From assembly GCA_965153355.1 (NCBI GenBank), contig OZ231127.1:81902001-81966000 (forward strand): a DNA stretch of 64,000 nucleotides, given 5' to 3'. Within the stretch, counting starts at the first letter, position 1, and each line of letters opens with the position of its first letter. A program made the translations under genes and the position numbers. The notes beneath the pieces were generated by a model that saw nothing but the letters and a program-made list of their open reading frames with translations, was not told the DNA's origin and did not search any database. Below are positions 26,846 through 39,406 of this stretch, in pieces. The stretch is from Flaccisagitta enflata (Eukaryota > Chaetognatha > Sagittoidea > Aphragmophora).

Positions 26846-29800
26846 ATGACACTTCGTCTTTGGTTACAAAAAATATTAAGAATCATCGGCTATGTCCCAA
26901 CCGGGTAATAATCCTCCTCTTTTCTGCTGTTTATAGGGTGGGGGTGGTTCCATTCCTAAACATAGTTCCTTCAGATTTTTTTGTTCCTTTATTTTATGGT
27001 CTCTATGTAAAAGGGGGGGGGAAGACTAAAATAATTTAGCAACGGTAAAGCAATTTTTTTGCAACTTTTTAGCCCATGCATGCTATTGTGCAAAAAACTT
27101 CTAAGTTGGATTGACATCCGACTAAAAAATGAGAAAAACCAATTTTTGGGAATATTAAGGCAAAACAATAAAAAGACAAGTTTTATTTTGCAAAAAAAAA
27201 AATTTTACCCTGAGTTTTCTTCCAAAAATGTTTGGGCTACAAACTTACCTGCTAAGAAATGTTTAGCTAAAAATCCTTTTTTTTAAAGAATGTTTGTTGA
27301 GAGCCTTTTGGCTAAAAAGTTTTTGGCCCAAATGTTTTTTTGCCAATCAATTCTTTTGGACAATGTTTTCATCATAGAAAATTATCCTTTTAGGGAGTGA
27401 AGGGTATCTATTTTATCCAAGCATCTTTTTTGCCATTGATGCTTTAGCAACTTATGTTTCTGAAAACTACATTAAAAAGATTTTAAGCCTTTTGATATTT
27501 TGGCCTGTTATTGTCAAATCCAGTTTTCCGCTTTAATCACTTTAGCAAAAACATGTATGTGGTAAGAATTGTTTGTGTGAAAAACAGTTGCTAAAAACGT
27601 TCTAGTTGGATCCCCTTACCGATAATGTGTGCTAGAAATTTTTTAAAAAGTAGCAAAATTTTTTTTTTCTCCCCTTCCCTGTTTGTAGGTATACCTTCAT
27701 AGATTTTAGTCATTATTGCTATTTGAAATCAATAGAGTTATCACCACCTTCTACAGATATTTTGGAGGAAGCTGTGAAATCGGATAGGGCGTCACCGTCA
27801 TCGGAAATGGAGAACGGCTATTCAATAGGAGAAGATCCGGTTTTACGCCAACTGCTGGTCAGTGCTGGATTTTTATGTTTCGCTTGGATGGAATGGGAAG
27901 AGGGGTTTCTTTTTCTAAACCCCATGTGTTTTGATATGTAAATAAAAATTAAGGCTTTCAATCAAATACTGTTTGGAGATTGAAACCTTTTCCTTTGTAC
28001 TATTGCACCACTGTGTGTGAAACAGTGAAAGGTCAGTCTAGAATAAGTTCATTTTTGGCTCTCCAATTGGGTATTGTGTTTGTTTTCAAACCTTTTCTTT
28101 AAAAGCTGGCCTACTCCCGAGTCCTTTTCTTTTTAAAAACTTTTTTCTTTTATTTCCCTCTACAGGAGAAATTCTCTAATGTTCGGCTCATTGGCGAAGA
28201 TGGCGAACGTTGTGCGACTTTTCGTTTTGATTTTTCCAACGGCTCCATCAATCTTCGTCCAGAGGAAATATCTGTTACGCATTCCATCAGTTAGGATCAA
28301 TTGATTGGCGCAATCATTTTCCTCTTTCTCTTTAAAAAATTTTCTACACCTACCAGGCACTTTCAATCCAACTTTCGATATCAGTTGTATTTGGTCAATT
28401 TCCTTTATCCCTGAAAATACTTGTGGTCTTTTTCCTTTTTTTCCTTTTTATTGCTCAATGTTTCAATTCAGGTGTCGAGAGCGAGATGGATGAAGAGGCA
28501 CATCACCCTCGCCAAGATGCCCGATGCCCAATGCCCATCAAACGTATTTCTCGCGACGATGCTCGTCTTTGGTTTATTCAAGCTGGTGGGTACTTCACTT
28601 TTTTACTAGTAATCCCATATGAATTTTTCTTAACTAAATCGTTAAAAAATCATAGTGCGAAAAGTATTTGTTGTCGAGCATTCTGCTTGGGGACAAATGC
28701 AAGAGAATTATCCAATTTACTTACCCTATCAATTTCATTGGAGGCCCCAATCTGCCCTAGGAGACCCTCAACTTCTTAATAAGAAAATGAAAACCCTGTT
28801 TCCCTCGAATATGTAAAAAAGTCGAAGACTGACTTTGATATTTTTTCAAGATAATTCATTGTCCCTGTGACAACTCATTCATGGTATCTCTTCTTTTTGC
28901 TTGCAGGGAAGAAATACTCCAAAATTATTTGGGAGTATCTCTCAGCCCCTCACGTCTGCTGCCTGGAGGACAAGGATAGGGTCGTGCCCGATGAAATGGT
29001 TTTCCCAGTCTGGACGTCATTTGCGTCTCACCCTCCCGACGATAGGTATTGGTATTATAAGGTTTGCTGGATTTCCTTTTCAATGAGGTGCAATCTATGC
29101 TCTCGGTCAAACAAGTCTCAAGGCCAGATACACAGCTAACCTACTCGCGTGTTGGTTGGAGACGGTTACTGGGTCCCGGAGTCGCAGGCTGAGAAAGCAA
29201 AAAAACACAGAATAAGTAAATAGGGAAACAAACAACCGACCTACCGACAAAGTGGGGTGTAAAGTTGTTATCCGCGAATAAAAAGTCACAATTTGAAAAT
29301 GTATGTGACGCTTCTTTTTCTGGTTCTTTCCTAACTGTTTGTTTGTAGGATCTCAAGTTTAGTTACTCTTATTTACTTTTACAGTCCTATCCTCTACGAC
29401 GAACAATCCAGGACCGCAATGGCTGTTTGGTCTCCAACATATCGGGCGCCGTATTTCTTCGGTCTTGGTTTCTTGTTCCTGGAGAAAGGGGTTCCGTATT
29501 TCAAACAATCCATCGATGGCGACATGGAAATGGAACTGTGTTTTGCCAGCTGGTGCCGCGGTGTTGAGCTGAAAGCAAAAGTGAAATGCAACGACCACGC
29601 ATACATGTGGCAAATGGCCTGCGAATGCCATGTCACATCTGCTTTCTGTGTAAATCTCGTCTGATCCGTTCCGCTTGTCGCACTCTGAATTAATTTTTGC
29701 CAAATCTTTGGTATCTGCCAATATTGTTCCTCTTTTTTCAGAGGGGGGGAATCATGAAACATATTCCAGAATTTAGCTTATTCTCCTTGATTCTTTAATA

Positions 29801-30457
29801 TCTCGCCTCCTACCTAATCTGTTACAATAAAAATCAAGTATTGTAGATTTATGTATTGTTCAGGCTCTGTTTTCAACTAACGGTTGGTGCGTTTTACTTT
29901 TTTTTTTACAATTATTGATCAAGGGTCACTGCTCCACCACGCAAATTGTATTGGGTTAAAGAAATTCCAAATTTGATTTTGTGTTTCGCACGATGGAGGG
30001 TTGTCGCGTCTTGTTGGGTTCCAGGGCAGGCCTTTTTGGCTGTCGGCACTGTACCAATCGGTGGACTTGTCCCGAGCATCGCCATTTGGAACTTCGGCAA
30101 CTTTGCGTGAGTGCTTTGGATGTTTCCTCAATCCGCAACTTGGCTCTTGCCCAACATCATAGTCAACCTTGCCTATAGAGCATTTACTATTTCTGACCAT
30201 CATTATTTCCTTCCTCTCAGATCCATGACGAATTGGATCACAATTTCCTGGTTCTCTCTAAGCTACTCTCCTTCTCCACTCTTTATTTACGTGGGGTTAT
30301 TTGCAAAGCCGTAACGCGTGGACCAATGAAGAACCTGCGAGTTTATCTCGAGCACTTGGATAATCTTAACATGGCTCCCGAGACGCCAATGTCGCAATTT
30401 CGTCAATGGTTCAACCAGCCTCTCACCCAAAGGGAGATAGACGAATTATTGGGTTGA
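26846..30457 (+). CDS. unrecognised eight-exon gene with a Cys-rich zinc-binding segment (gene A)
   Basis: Proposed exons: 26846-26904, 27689-27857, 28166-28289, 28472-28585, 28907-29045, 29385-29649, 29999-30106, 30221-30457. All junction phases agree and the sum is 404 codons plus stop. I do not recognise the family. Visible: a basic N-terminus MTLRLWLQKILRIIGYVPTG, an acidic region, an ISRDDARLWFIQAGKKY block, aromatic-rich exon 6, and a Cys-rich stretch (CECHVTSAFC, then CRHCTNRWTCPEH: CX2CX5CX2H, a possible zinc site). The C-terminus is acidic and amphipathic (NQPLTQREIDELLG). A 3' splice site (CCCTTTAG, to 26834) lies 11 nt before the ATG. Exons 1, 3 and 7 are the least certain (donor GTTAGG after exon 3, acceptor GGAG before exon 7). 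First gene of the head-to-tail plus-strand cluster. Confidence 0.5.
29165..29290. repeat. decayed hairpin-type element in gene A intron
   Basis: ACCGACCTACCGACAAAGTG followed by GGGTGTAAAGTTGTTATCCG and CGAATAAAAA matches the 3' end of the interspersed element seen intact at 43324 and 61594. Not coding. Confidence 0.5.
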
Positions 30458-30703
30458 AAATTGCCCTCATGTTGGGGTGGTCGTGTGGTTAATCACAACA
30501 TTGTTTTGGTAAACACCTATTTTTGAGTGGTTTACATTTTGGGTGGCTTTCATCACTATTAGTGCACTATATATACAAATGTTTTTGAATATTTCCCAGA
30601 ATTAGCTGGATGTAACAAATTGCAATATCCCTGTTGAATTGACAGTCGTTTTGCTTGGTCTCTTTTTTTTTGAAACAGATGTGGTGAAGCGTCATTACGT
30701 ATC

Positions 30704-33700
30704 ATGAAATGCACTATCTGTCCTGAAAATGTGCAGCTAAACTGTTCCTCCGCAGTTGCGCATTTCTCCAGTCATCACCTTTGTAATGAGTTCCCAAACG
30801 CTGGGGCTCATTGCATATTTTGCAATGAAAATATCCGTAGCCAAACGCAGAATGCCGACCAATGTTTCAAAAAACACTTGCTTAAAAGTCCAAAGCATCA
30901 GCTTGGGAAATTGCGACCCCCTCACAGTGAACATCAGCACCAATGTCCCATTTGCAACTTTGTGTTTCCCCTCTTCGCCTCAACGGATCGATATGTCGAA
31001 GATGTTTTCTATATCCGAACGCATTATCTAGAACATTTCCCCAAGCAGGTGGCACCTGTGCCTCATTCAATTGATTGTATTTTCTCGTCTTGCGGAAAAC
31101 GTTGGACAAAAAGAGAAATTGTTAGGAGATGCTTCCTTGATCATGAAAAAGAAAAACTCCCATTCCCCGTCTCCATCATTTGTCCTTCATCCTCTCCCTC
31201 AGTGGTGTTTGATGGGAGTGGGACTCCCCATTCCGATAACGAAGAAACATTGTCCATTTCCGATGTTGAAGATATTAACCCCTCAAGCCTGGATGAAGGT
31301 CCATCTTCATTCTCGTTTGACCATGAAAACCCGCGTGACTGTACGGTCATAGAGAGTGAATTAAGTAATCTATTCGGCGCACTCAAGTACGTTCACAGAC
31401 TTCAGGATGATGGACTTGATTTAGTTGCGAAAACTCTAAGGAATCTCGGAAATGCTGTGAAACAAAAGGTCACCTCCTTGGTTCAAACAACTTTGTTAGA
31501 AAACAGTGTGGAAGAAAACTCCAACTTTTTCATGAACATGTCGGTCAAACTTAATGACAATCTTCGTGATATGTTCCATTACGAAACCAACTCCTCTCGT
31601 TACAAGCGTAAAAAACATTTTTCGGCAACAGAAAATGTGATCCCTTTTGAAAGCATTCAATTGAACAAGAACCAAGCAAAACCAAAGGATATCATCCTCG
31701 TTTTCAATGCCGAAGCTCTGGTTGAGCGTTTTTTAAGAACCCAAAACATTGTGGAAGTGTGGGAGTCGGCCAAAAGATCAAGGCTCGAAAATGAGAGGTT
31801 TAATCAAGAATGTGAAGATAACAATGAACCTTTGAAAAAACGGTATCTCACAACGTATGACGGGGAAAGAATCAAAGAAAAAATACGTTCCCTCCCTCCT
31901 GGGGTTTTTGGGGTTTCAATGATTTTCTACCTCGACGATTTTAATGCCGATAGAGGATACACCAAAAGGGGGACAACTAATAAAATTCTTGGTTGTTTTT
32001 TTTTTTTTTTTAAACAGCGATGCCTTTCCTGGTAAGAGCTAAAATGTTCCTTTTTTTTAGTATGTTTTTAGGGGGGGGGGGGAAATGGTTGTTTCCACCT
32101 GCCTTTGCTTGTAATTGCAGTCAAGCGACTCATACCGCCCCGTGGGTCCGCCTGTTACCTGTTTGACCATCGAGTGTTTGTCCAAACTGTTTTGTACCAA
32201 ACTGTTTATAAGTCACAATGGACTTTCATCCTGCTCTGCGTCTCACCCACTTTTATCCCCTTGGTTGTGGAATTGAATAATCTTTTAAGGTAGGCGTCCC
32301 TTTTTGTCCTTCTTTGGATTGGCCAGTTCTTTGTTGTAACTGTTGTTGATTCTGTGCGCTCAAAGCCCTGCCACAAGTATAGGCATATTTGGGTTAGCCC
32401 AGTAAACGCATAAAAAAGAAAGAAAAATAAAAGGCCCGATTTTGGCAAGCTGTTAAAAAAAAAAAAAACATTACCAAAGGCATTTACCTTTTCCCTCAAT
32501 TCTCCGCCCACTCCCAAACTGAAAAATGTATGATGCTCCTCGGACTATGTCAAAGCGATATGGTTAAGGAGTATGGATACAACCAAGTTCTTCGACCTAT
32601 CATTGAGCGGCTCAACACACTTGGTTCACGCACTTTCAAAGTGGGTTCGGATGAAATAAAATTTTTCACTGGCACAGCTCTCGGCGACAATCTATGCCTC
32701 AACCCCTTGTCTGGGTTGAGAGCCAGTTTCACCAAAAGCATTCAATACCCGTGTCGTCAATGCGTAGCCGTTCATAAGGATATTCGCAATGTCTCCAATG
32801 CGGAAAACATGTTTCAACTGGCTAAGGAACTCCGAAGTCATGACAATTTTCGCAGCGATCTCAATTCTGGGGCTCACGGGATAGATAGAATGACTCCACT
32901 TCTCTTTCTCCATGGCTACGATGTTGCCAAAGACGCCCCGGGTGACATACCCCATAATTTTAACGGCGGCGTTGGTCGCAGTTACTTCATGATCGCCATA
33001 AAAAGCTTGGTCTCCAATTTTAGAAAAGAAATAACCCTGGATAAAATCATCAGTTTCTTTAAAGTTATCACGCTTCAAAGTGGACGTCATCGTCAAAACC
33101 CGATACCTACTTTCTCGTCGGAGCATTTCAACAAGGCAGATTCTTCTTTTCCCGGCGGTTTTAAAGAATTCACAACCACCATCCAATTAACCCCCCTCGC
33201 TTTTGCCCAGCATCCAGATTACGCCATCGTTTGCCAGTGACCCCAATACAAAATGTTGGTTTTGCTCAAAGACCTGGACGATTACTACTCACGTCCTCAC
33301 TTAACTGGAGAAGATATTCAAATAATGGATAGAATTCTTTTACAGTTGTACCAACTTCGCCTAGATATTACAAAAAATCCTAACTATGAGGCGGAATTGA
33401 AAATTTACGAAAAAGCAAAGCTTGAAAAACAACAGCAACAGCGTGGTAAAAACGCAAGAAATTCGCAAGCGCAATCGCAGTCCCGGTCGCAATCATCTAT
33501 GCCCACTCGCCCATCGAGTTGTACGACAAGAAAAGAGGTCGCCAGGAACGGGTGGAAGATGAAGATGATGATGATGATGAGGATGACGATGAAGATGGAT
33601 TGTCGTCTCGTAGTAAATCTGTAAGAAATTCACAAGCGCAATCGCAGACGCAGTCCCGGTCGCACTCATCTGTGCCCACTCGCCCATCGAGATGTACGAC

Positions 33701-34763
33701 TAGAAATAGAGGTCGCCAGGAACAGGTGGAAGATGAAGATGATGATGAGGAGGAGGACGATGAAGATGGATTGTCTTCTCGTGGTCAATCCGTAAGAAAT
33801 TCACAAGCGCAATCGCAGTCGCAGTTCAGGTCGCAATCATCTAGGCCCAGTCGCCCATCAAGAGCTTCGACTAGAAAAAGAGGTCGGGAGGAACTGTCGG
33901 AAAATGAAGATGATGATGATGATGATGAGGACGATGATGGAATAAATGTGGCGCGTGATAATGTCGCGGATGATGATGACTATGGTGTCGACGCCGACCA
34001 ACTTTCTGAAGATGAGACTTTGTGTGAACCTGTACCGACTTCTTCCAAGCCCAAGAGAAAACGGTTACAATCGCCAAACCGTTACGTCCCTCCGATTGCA
34101 CCCAAAGAACATTACCTCGCCCATGGTACCCAAGGTATAAAGGACTTTGGCCCTGTTCCTGCGGGATCCTCTGGGTATAGGGGTGAACAGTCGCACTGTG
34201 TAGTAAAATCTGTCATCAATGACGCAAATAACCGAAAAAACATTCTCCTTACGCCGGCGATCTCGCACGAGTACAAGATGGCATTCCTATCCAGAAGGTC
34301 GCCCATTGTGAATCCGGTTTTTCAATGGAAAGAATTGCGGAATCAGGGGCCACCCTTTAATAATTCGCTCTCTTTTCTCGATGCTTTCGGGGAAGGTTCC
34401 TTTATCGAACTCGCTAACCTCGTTGTATTAAATACTCCCTATTTAGCTGGGACTTATTATCACAAGACCAATTGCGAGTTTGTGAAGATAGAGAAACTTG
34501 TAAAAGGTGTTGGAAACTCAAATTTGGGTTTTTTTGGAAAATGTGTTTTTGCAGAAAGAGATGAAATTTTGGGCGTAATCAAATATCTGGAGTTTGAAGA
34601 TAACGCCGCTGTTCCTTTGGCGCAATCCACATGCCTTGTTCTCCTCGGAGAGTTCAAAACCACGTTTATACGCAATGATAAATCCAAAATGGTTAACTTT
34701 CTTAGGAGAAAGTGTTATTACGCATATCCGCTTGTTGAGGGGTGGCGCGCCTTAGTTCCATGA
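30704..34763 (+). pseudogene. C2H2 zinc-finger, transposase-like protein, broken by one stop and one frameshift (gene B)
   Basis: One family runs through the whole interval. Exon 1 (30704-31991) has four Cys/His fingers in the first ~150 residues (CTICPENV, CIFCNENI, CPICNFVF, CIFSSCGKRW), an acidic linker, then YLDDFNADRGYTKRG. A phase-1 intron (31992-32479, weak donor GTTGTT) leads to IYLFPQF, LLGLCQSDMVKEYG, GDNLCLNPL, YPCRQC and APGDIPHNFNGGV. This motif order (LDDF, GDNL, CRxC, DIxHxxxxG, FGPV) is that of a large uncharacterised protein family found in cnidarians, molluscs and fish, probably transposon-derived. An in-frame TGA (33238-33240) precedes a conserved segment in the same frame (LVLLKDLDDYY), and the frame slips by one base in the A run at 33531-33534. 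The second part (to 34763) has three ~57-codon acidic/Ser-Gln repeats and the family's FGPV-containing C-terminal half. It may be a pseudogene or contain assembly errors. Acceptor AAACAG ends at 30678. Confidence 0.65.
33461..33960 (+). repeat. three coding repeats of ~170 bp (Ser/Gln plus acidic)
   Basis: Units begin at about 33461, 33628 and 33799, each encoding NSQAQSQ, then RPS, then RKRGR-like basic residues and a Glu/Asp run. Spacings are 167 and 171 bp. The first is one base short of a codon multiple, which pinpoints the frameshift in gene B. Confidence 0.85.
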
Positions 34764-34887
34764 GTTTCCAAATCTTGCATTCCTCGTTCGTTTGTCATAC
34801 TCTATATATGTTTTGTTTTTTGTTTTTTCTTGGCAGATCTATAGTTAAAAGCGCTTTCCTGGCAATATCTCAAATCAAAGAATAAAT

Positions 34888-36836
34888 ATGGAAAAAGATA
34901 TGAACGATCAAGAAAAATTCTGTTTCGTTGATGTATTTGAAGATTCGTCGAATCTAACGCTTTCTTCTCGCACTTCCTCTATTACGCCCGCGGGTTTGGA
35001 GGATGTCTTTGGCCCCGCCGCTTTGCCGCAGTCATTCTCCCCTCTTTCTTCCTTGATTGCATTCTCGTCGCCTCCCGCCTCACCATCAGCCTCACCATCC
35101 TGTCACGGGTCTTCCTCGTCCAATGGTGATTCAGCTTTTGATTACGACGCCGAGGTCGCTCTCTCGTTAGAGAGGGAGGATTGGGATGTACGTGCTCATT
35201 CATCCGCGACGTTGGCTATCGCGCAGTCAATCGAGGATTCCGTATCGTCAACGCAACTCAAAGCCAAGCAGGAATTTGTCGGAGGTGGCTCGATTTCCAA
35301 TCTTGCGTCGGACCACATATTCTTCGGGCACCCTCGTTCCTCGCCCTCCCCAACCATAATGGCAAGCAAAGCTACGGACTTGTTAACCTTTGGGAATATA
35401 AGCCCCATATCTCTCACTTTCCAAGAGGAATTCAACTCTCAATGTTTTGGAAGTTTTGCTACGGATTTCCTTTTCGCTCCCATTCATATAGTGCGTAACA
35501 AACCTATCCTTCCTCTTATTTCTTAGTTTTTTTTTTTTGAACTGGTACTGTGGAAGGAACCACTGTATTTTCAATTTTGTTTTTGCCATCTTTGGTTTTT
35601 GGGGGTTAAACAATATAAGAAATCTTTTTTTTTTTTTTTTTACCTCGTCAACCCAAGTTAACATAACAAATTTTACAATACAGTGGTTCCTTCCTAATTC
35701 CTCAATTATTTTGTTTCCTCCCTTACATTCAGGAGGGTGTGGATGAGTATTCCCCATCGATTGGGACCATCTCCAACGGTTGCTCGGGAAAGGTGGCTCA
35801 GGAAAGGCCTCCTCTGGCGCGCCGTCGTCTCGTGTTCTCCGACAACTTTGAGGTGGTGAAAGACAAAAACGACGACGACTCAGAGAAAGAGAACCGTGTT
35901 TCTTCCAAGCCCAAGAGAAACCGATACGTCCCTCCGTCGCCATTCCATAAGTCGCCGGTTTCCACCTCATCCCCACTTTCCGCTCGTGTTCCTGCCGCTT
36001 CCACTCCCCAGAATATTATCAGTCAAATGAAACATCAACGCTACGAGGAGGGCTTTCGCTGGGAAGATCATCTCCCTTGGATCCTGCGCGTGGGGGAGCA
36101 AGAATATTACTTCCCTGAAATTAAGGATATTTTCGACTTAACCGTCTTCCTATACGACATCATGAAGAACTCTTGCGAAAAAAGTCCAAAGGCAGTCAAC
36201 GTTTCTAAAGGCGACGGTAACCACCACGTCCTGACCCCTTTCGATGGTCTGGGCCATGGTGCGGCGGAGAATGAAAATGTCTCTGTCATCTTTCGGCGTA
36301 ATGGGAATATCGTATCCTCTCCACCGGCGATCCCCTACCTGGAGGCCGGCATTGGCGTTTCGAACTTCAATGTGGCCCAACATCCCATCGTTGATCCAGA
36401 ACCCTCTGGCCAGCACATTCACGCCCAAAATAATGTTTTTTTCGAGGTATATAGATCCTATCACTTTACTACACTAGCCTTTCTTGGTACATACTACCTG
36501 ATGGGTACCTAATTTCTCTTTCATATCCATTATCACTTTCCTTTTTTGAAGGCGAATGGTCGATCTGCGTCCTTGGGGGCTTTCTCTTCGCTCGTTGCGG
36601 CTGCGTCTCGGCCCATTACCCCGGTTTTTTCCTCGACCATCACCATGTACATGAATCGGGCCAATGGGGAACTGTGGGAAAATATTGACCCCTGGATCTT
36701 CTGCGTTTCGCCCAAGGTTTACGTAATCGAGGGTGTCGCACTAAAAAGGAAGTTTGTAAAGTTTCTCCATACAAGCGTCATGGATGATTTTTGGAACGAA
36801 GAAAAAACCAGAAAACTTGGCCCTGTTCCTGCGTGA
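34888..36836 (+). CDS. unrecognised three-exon gene sharing blocks with gene B (gene D)
   Basis: Exons 34888-35490, 35733-36446 and 36552-36836, all phase-0 joins with good acceptors (TTACATTCAG, TTTTTTGAAG); 533 residues. Exon 1 is Ser/Pro-rich with acidic patches. Exon 2 carries SSKPKRNRYVPP, nearly the same at DNA level as gene B (34038-34096), then LPWILRVGEQEYYFPEIKD. Exon 3 ends KLGPVPA-stop, and the DNA there (36818-36905) is a diverged copy of gene B 34143-34232, where the reading continues. The stop is a GGA to TGA difference, so gene D may be a truncated or chimeric relative. No function recognised. The 3' splice site TTGGCAG ends at 34836, 51 nt before the ATG. Intron 1 contains a hairpin element. 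Confidence 0.5.
35552..35696. mobile_element. small hairpin element in gene D intron 1
   Basis: TGTGGAAGGAACCACTGTAT at about 35550 is repeated inverted as ATACAGTGGTTCCTTCC ending at about 35696, enclosing about 110 bp of T-rich sequence. Resembles a miniature inverted-repeat element; no clear target duplication. Confidence 0.6.
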
Positions 36837-36905
36837 TGCTCTGGGTTTAGGGTAGGACAGACGCATTGCGTTGTAAAATCTTTCTTCAATGACGCAAATA
36901 ACTGT
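36818..36905 (+). pseudogene. diverged duplicate of a gene B segment
   Basis: About 88 bp aligning, roughly four bases in five, to 34143-34232: both read TTGGCCCTGTTCCTGCG, then TCTGGGT, then TGTAAAATCT-type sequence and CAATGACGCAAATAAC. In gene B this encodes the conserved FGPV segment. Here it is interrupted by the stop used by gene D and then decays. Confidence 0.75.
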
Positions 36906-37364
36906 ATATATATAATCGCAAATAATTGCAAATAACTGCCAGATCACTTCTGGGGTCCAAAAAATTGCGAAAAACTGAGTGTTGTATTTCGCCGTTTCTC
37001 GGCGCATGTCAATAGCGTTGTTTTTTTAGGGTATACTAAGTAAACATTTTTATTTGTGCCAATTGTTTATAATTAGCAGCCAGAGTCCTTTTGCAAAATC
37101 GTGCCATTGGCGTTGAAAAGTAAACTGCAAAAGAGACCCAATAGGCACCTACGACGCTAAAGGTGTTATTTCCGAGTCCGTTATTCATACTTACATTCCC
37201 TCGTTGCCTTTAGACTGACCCTCATTTTAGCTGTTTATTGTTCGTACTAGTGGAGATAGAGTCGTACTCTTCCAATTGGAAAAAAAATGTTTTTACAAAG
37301 TTTTATCTTTTTGGTTCTCAAAAATTTTCCTTGATCTTTAGATTAAAAATAAACCAGCCTATGC

Positions 37365-38405
37365 ATGAACGTTTTTTCTTGTTCCGGCCTGTCATCTCTC
37401 AATATGGATTCACTTGCTCCGAGGGACTATTTCAGGGAGCATTTCCTTCTCAACTTCCACCTGGATGATTCCAATGTGGACCGCGGATATCTCACTCTAG
37501 GTACAGTTTACAAGGCTTGCTTTCTTCCCTTGTCAATGGAATTGAAATAAGTGTTCTTAGTGTATCAATGTATGTTGTGGCAACCATCTCTATGTTCATT
37601 CCTGACCCATGCAAATGTTGCCTCTTAGGTGCTCCACGTGGTGAAGCTTCTTATAGTCCATTGTACGCCATCATCATCGAACCTAGGGTGTATGCGGGTG
37701 GGACTGGGCCAGCAATTCTCTGTAGGAAAGGTTGAGTGTTTGAAGGAATGCTACGCGGCAGGCAAGGGCAAAAGTGCGGGGGGAGAGAAATGGAACGGCA
37801 ATGTCTAAACATGGGAATAATAAATGCATTTACGACATATGGAGGGCAACAATAATTTGTGGATCAAAACAAGGGGAAGCCAAATTGACAACAGCAATGG
37901 AAATTGCAAAGTTAATTGACTTGTTATTGAAAGCATGAAGATAGAACAATTGCTTTGCAGATGTGCTCGGGTTGTTTGTGTGGTTTTGGACTTGTCAGAG
38001 TTGGTACAGGTTATTTTCTTTGTCCTGCATAAATTCTTTCCCTTTTAAGGTCAACATCTACCTGTCCTCAACGTAAACTTCGGGTCCCTCATGCCTCTCG
38101 ACGGGAGCGTTCGTGGTAATGTTGGCGAAAGCGGCACTGGTCGGGCAATCGTTGGGCGATCACCCACCTCTGTCCCTGAAATGGTCGTTGAGAGTGGCGA
38201 TCGTTTTGAGGCCAGTCGTGCAATGGGAGGTGGGAATGATTCCTCTTTGCCACACCACAATGAACACCACGTCCAGCCTTGGATAGTATCTGTGGGCAAT
38301 CAGCGTTTCGTCTTTAACACTCACGATGCCAAGCTCATTATCGCCGAGGCTGTGGGTAGAGCTCAGGCGCTATCCTATAATGACCGCCGGAATGGAGCTA
38401 ATTAA
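37365..38405 (+). CDS. possible three-exon gene related to genes B and D (gene E)
   Basis: Proposed exons 37365-37500, 37629-37730 and 38050-38405, phase-1 joins, 197 residues. Exon 1 contains FHLDDSNVDRGYLTLGT, close to gene B's FYLDDFNADRGYTKRGT and near the same splice point. Exon 3 contains VQPWIVSVGNQRFVFNTHDA, resembling LPWILRVGEQEYYFPEIKD of gene D. So this locus mixes pieces similar to two neighbours. The reading frame is open and the phases fit, but each exon is short and the donors (GTACAG, GTTGAG) are ordinary, so it may be a remnant. The acceptor ATCTTTAG ends at 37341, 23 nt before the ATG, and AATAAA sits just upstream at about 37349. Confidence 0.35.
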
Positions 38406-39406
38406 ACGTTTCATTGAAAGGAACTGTGGTTAGGGTTCCAGTTGAGAGGAGAACTTACTTGACCGTCGTATAACGGGCGTATCGTTTTTATGTAGTTGAA
38501 ATTGTCATACATCATGGAAATACCAAATTTACATAAATCATCATGTCCATACATCTAACATATTTTATTATGTTTCCCTTAAAAAAACCTTTTTTTTACA
38601 GCATGAATCAAAGATAAGGTTTCTTTACCTTGCATTACCCTAAGCGACTTAGGGATTGATCCTTATCCAGTATTGTACGTTTCTCTTCAATTCAATCATC
38701 ACCAGAGTGTAGTGGTTTGTGGATCCACAATTAGGATTTTTGTTTGATAGTTTCTTTTTGGATTTATACTATGACATGAAATGGGAGACATCCAGACTTT
38801 TGTTTAGCCATGCTCCGCGGCTGCATTTCAAATAAGGGTGTATGGAATGTTAATACGAATGTTGCTGTTAAAAAGGTAGAAAATTAATTGTTACAGTAAA
38901 AGATAAAACTTTTTTTTTTTTATTTTTAATGTAACTCCAAATAGTTGGTAAAAATACCACAGAAAATATAACCAGAAATTTTTTCCCTTTTTAATGATAT
39001 ACAACGTAAGAAATCCAATACCTACGCGGCAGGTTTGGTAACTGGCATCTCTCCCTTTTTGTCTTTTTTTTAGCCAATCACTGTTTTCACATCAATCCAG
39101 CCCTTTTCTGTTTTGATATTTTATATACAAACCATATACTGTTCAATTAAAAAACAGAAGGGCAAGGAACCCAATCCTAATATGGGTACCTCTTCACCAT
39201 GTTTGTTTATGCTTTGTAACAAGGCTGTGATACCAGCTGTTTTTGTTTTCCTTTTTAAATTTGGTGGATATGTCCTTTGGTCTGATCTCACTCGCTCTCT
39301 CTTTGTCTGTCTCCACAAGCTTGTTTGTTCACTTTCATGTTTTTCACATGTGCACATGTAAGTGATCTTTCCTTAGTCCTATTGCACATCTGAAACATTT
39401 ACGGCG
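38406..39406. other. gene E to gene F spacer
   Basis: AT-rich, no gene supported. It holds CTACGCGGCAGG at 39022, a shorter form of an 18-bp motif found at 26236 and 37747, and a degenerate ATGCTCCGCGGCTGCA at about 38810. Confidence 0.5.

Noticed and set aside
32105-32293. Possible extra exon inside the gene B intron
   Set aside because: It has acceptor- and donor-like borders, but joining 31991 directly to 32480 restores the family motif order without it.
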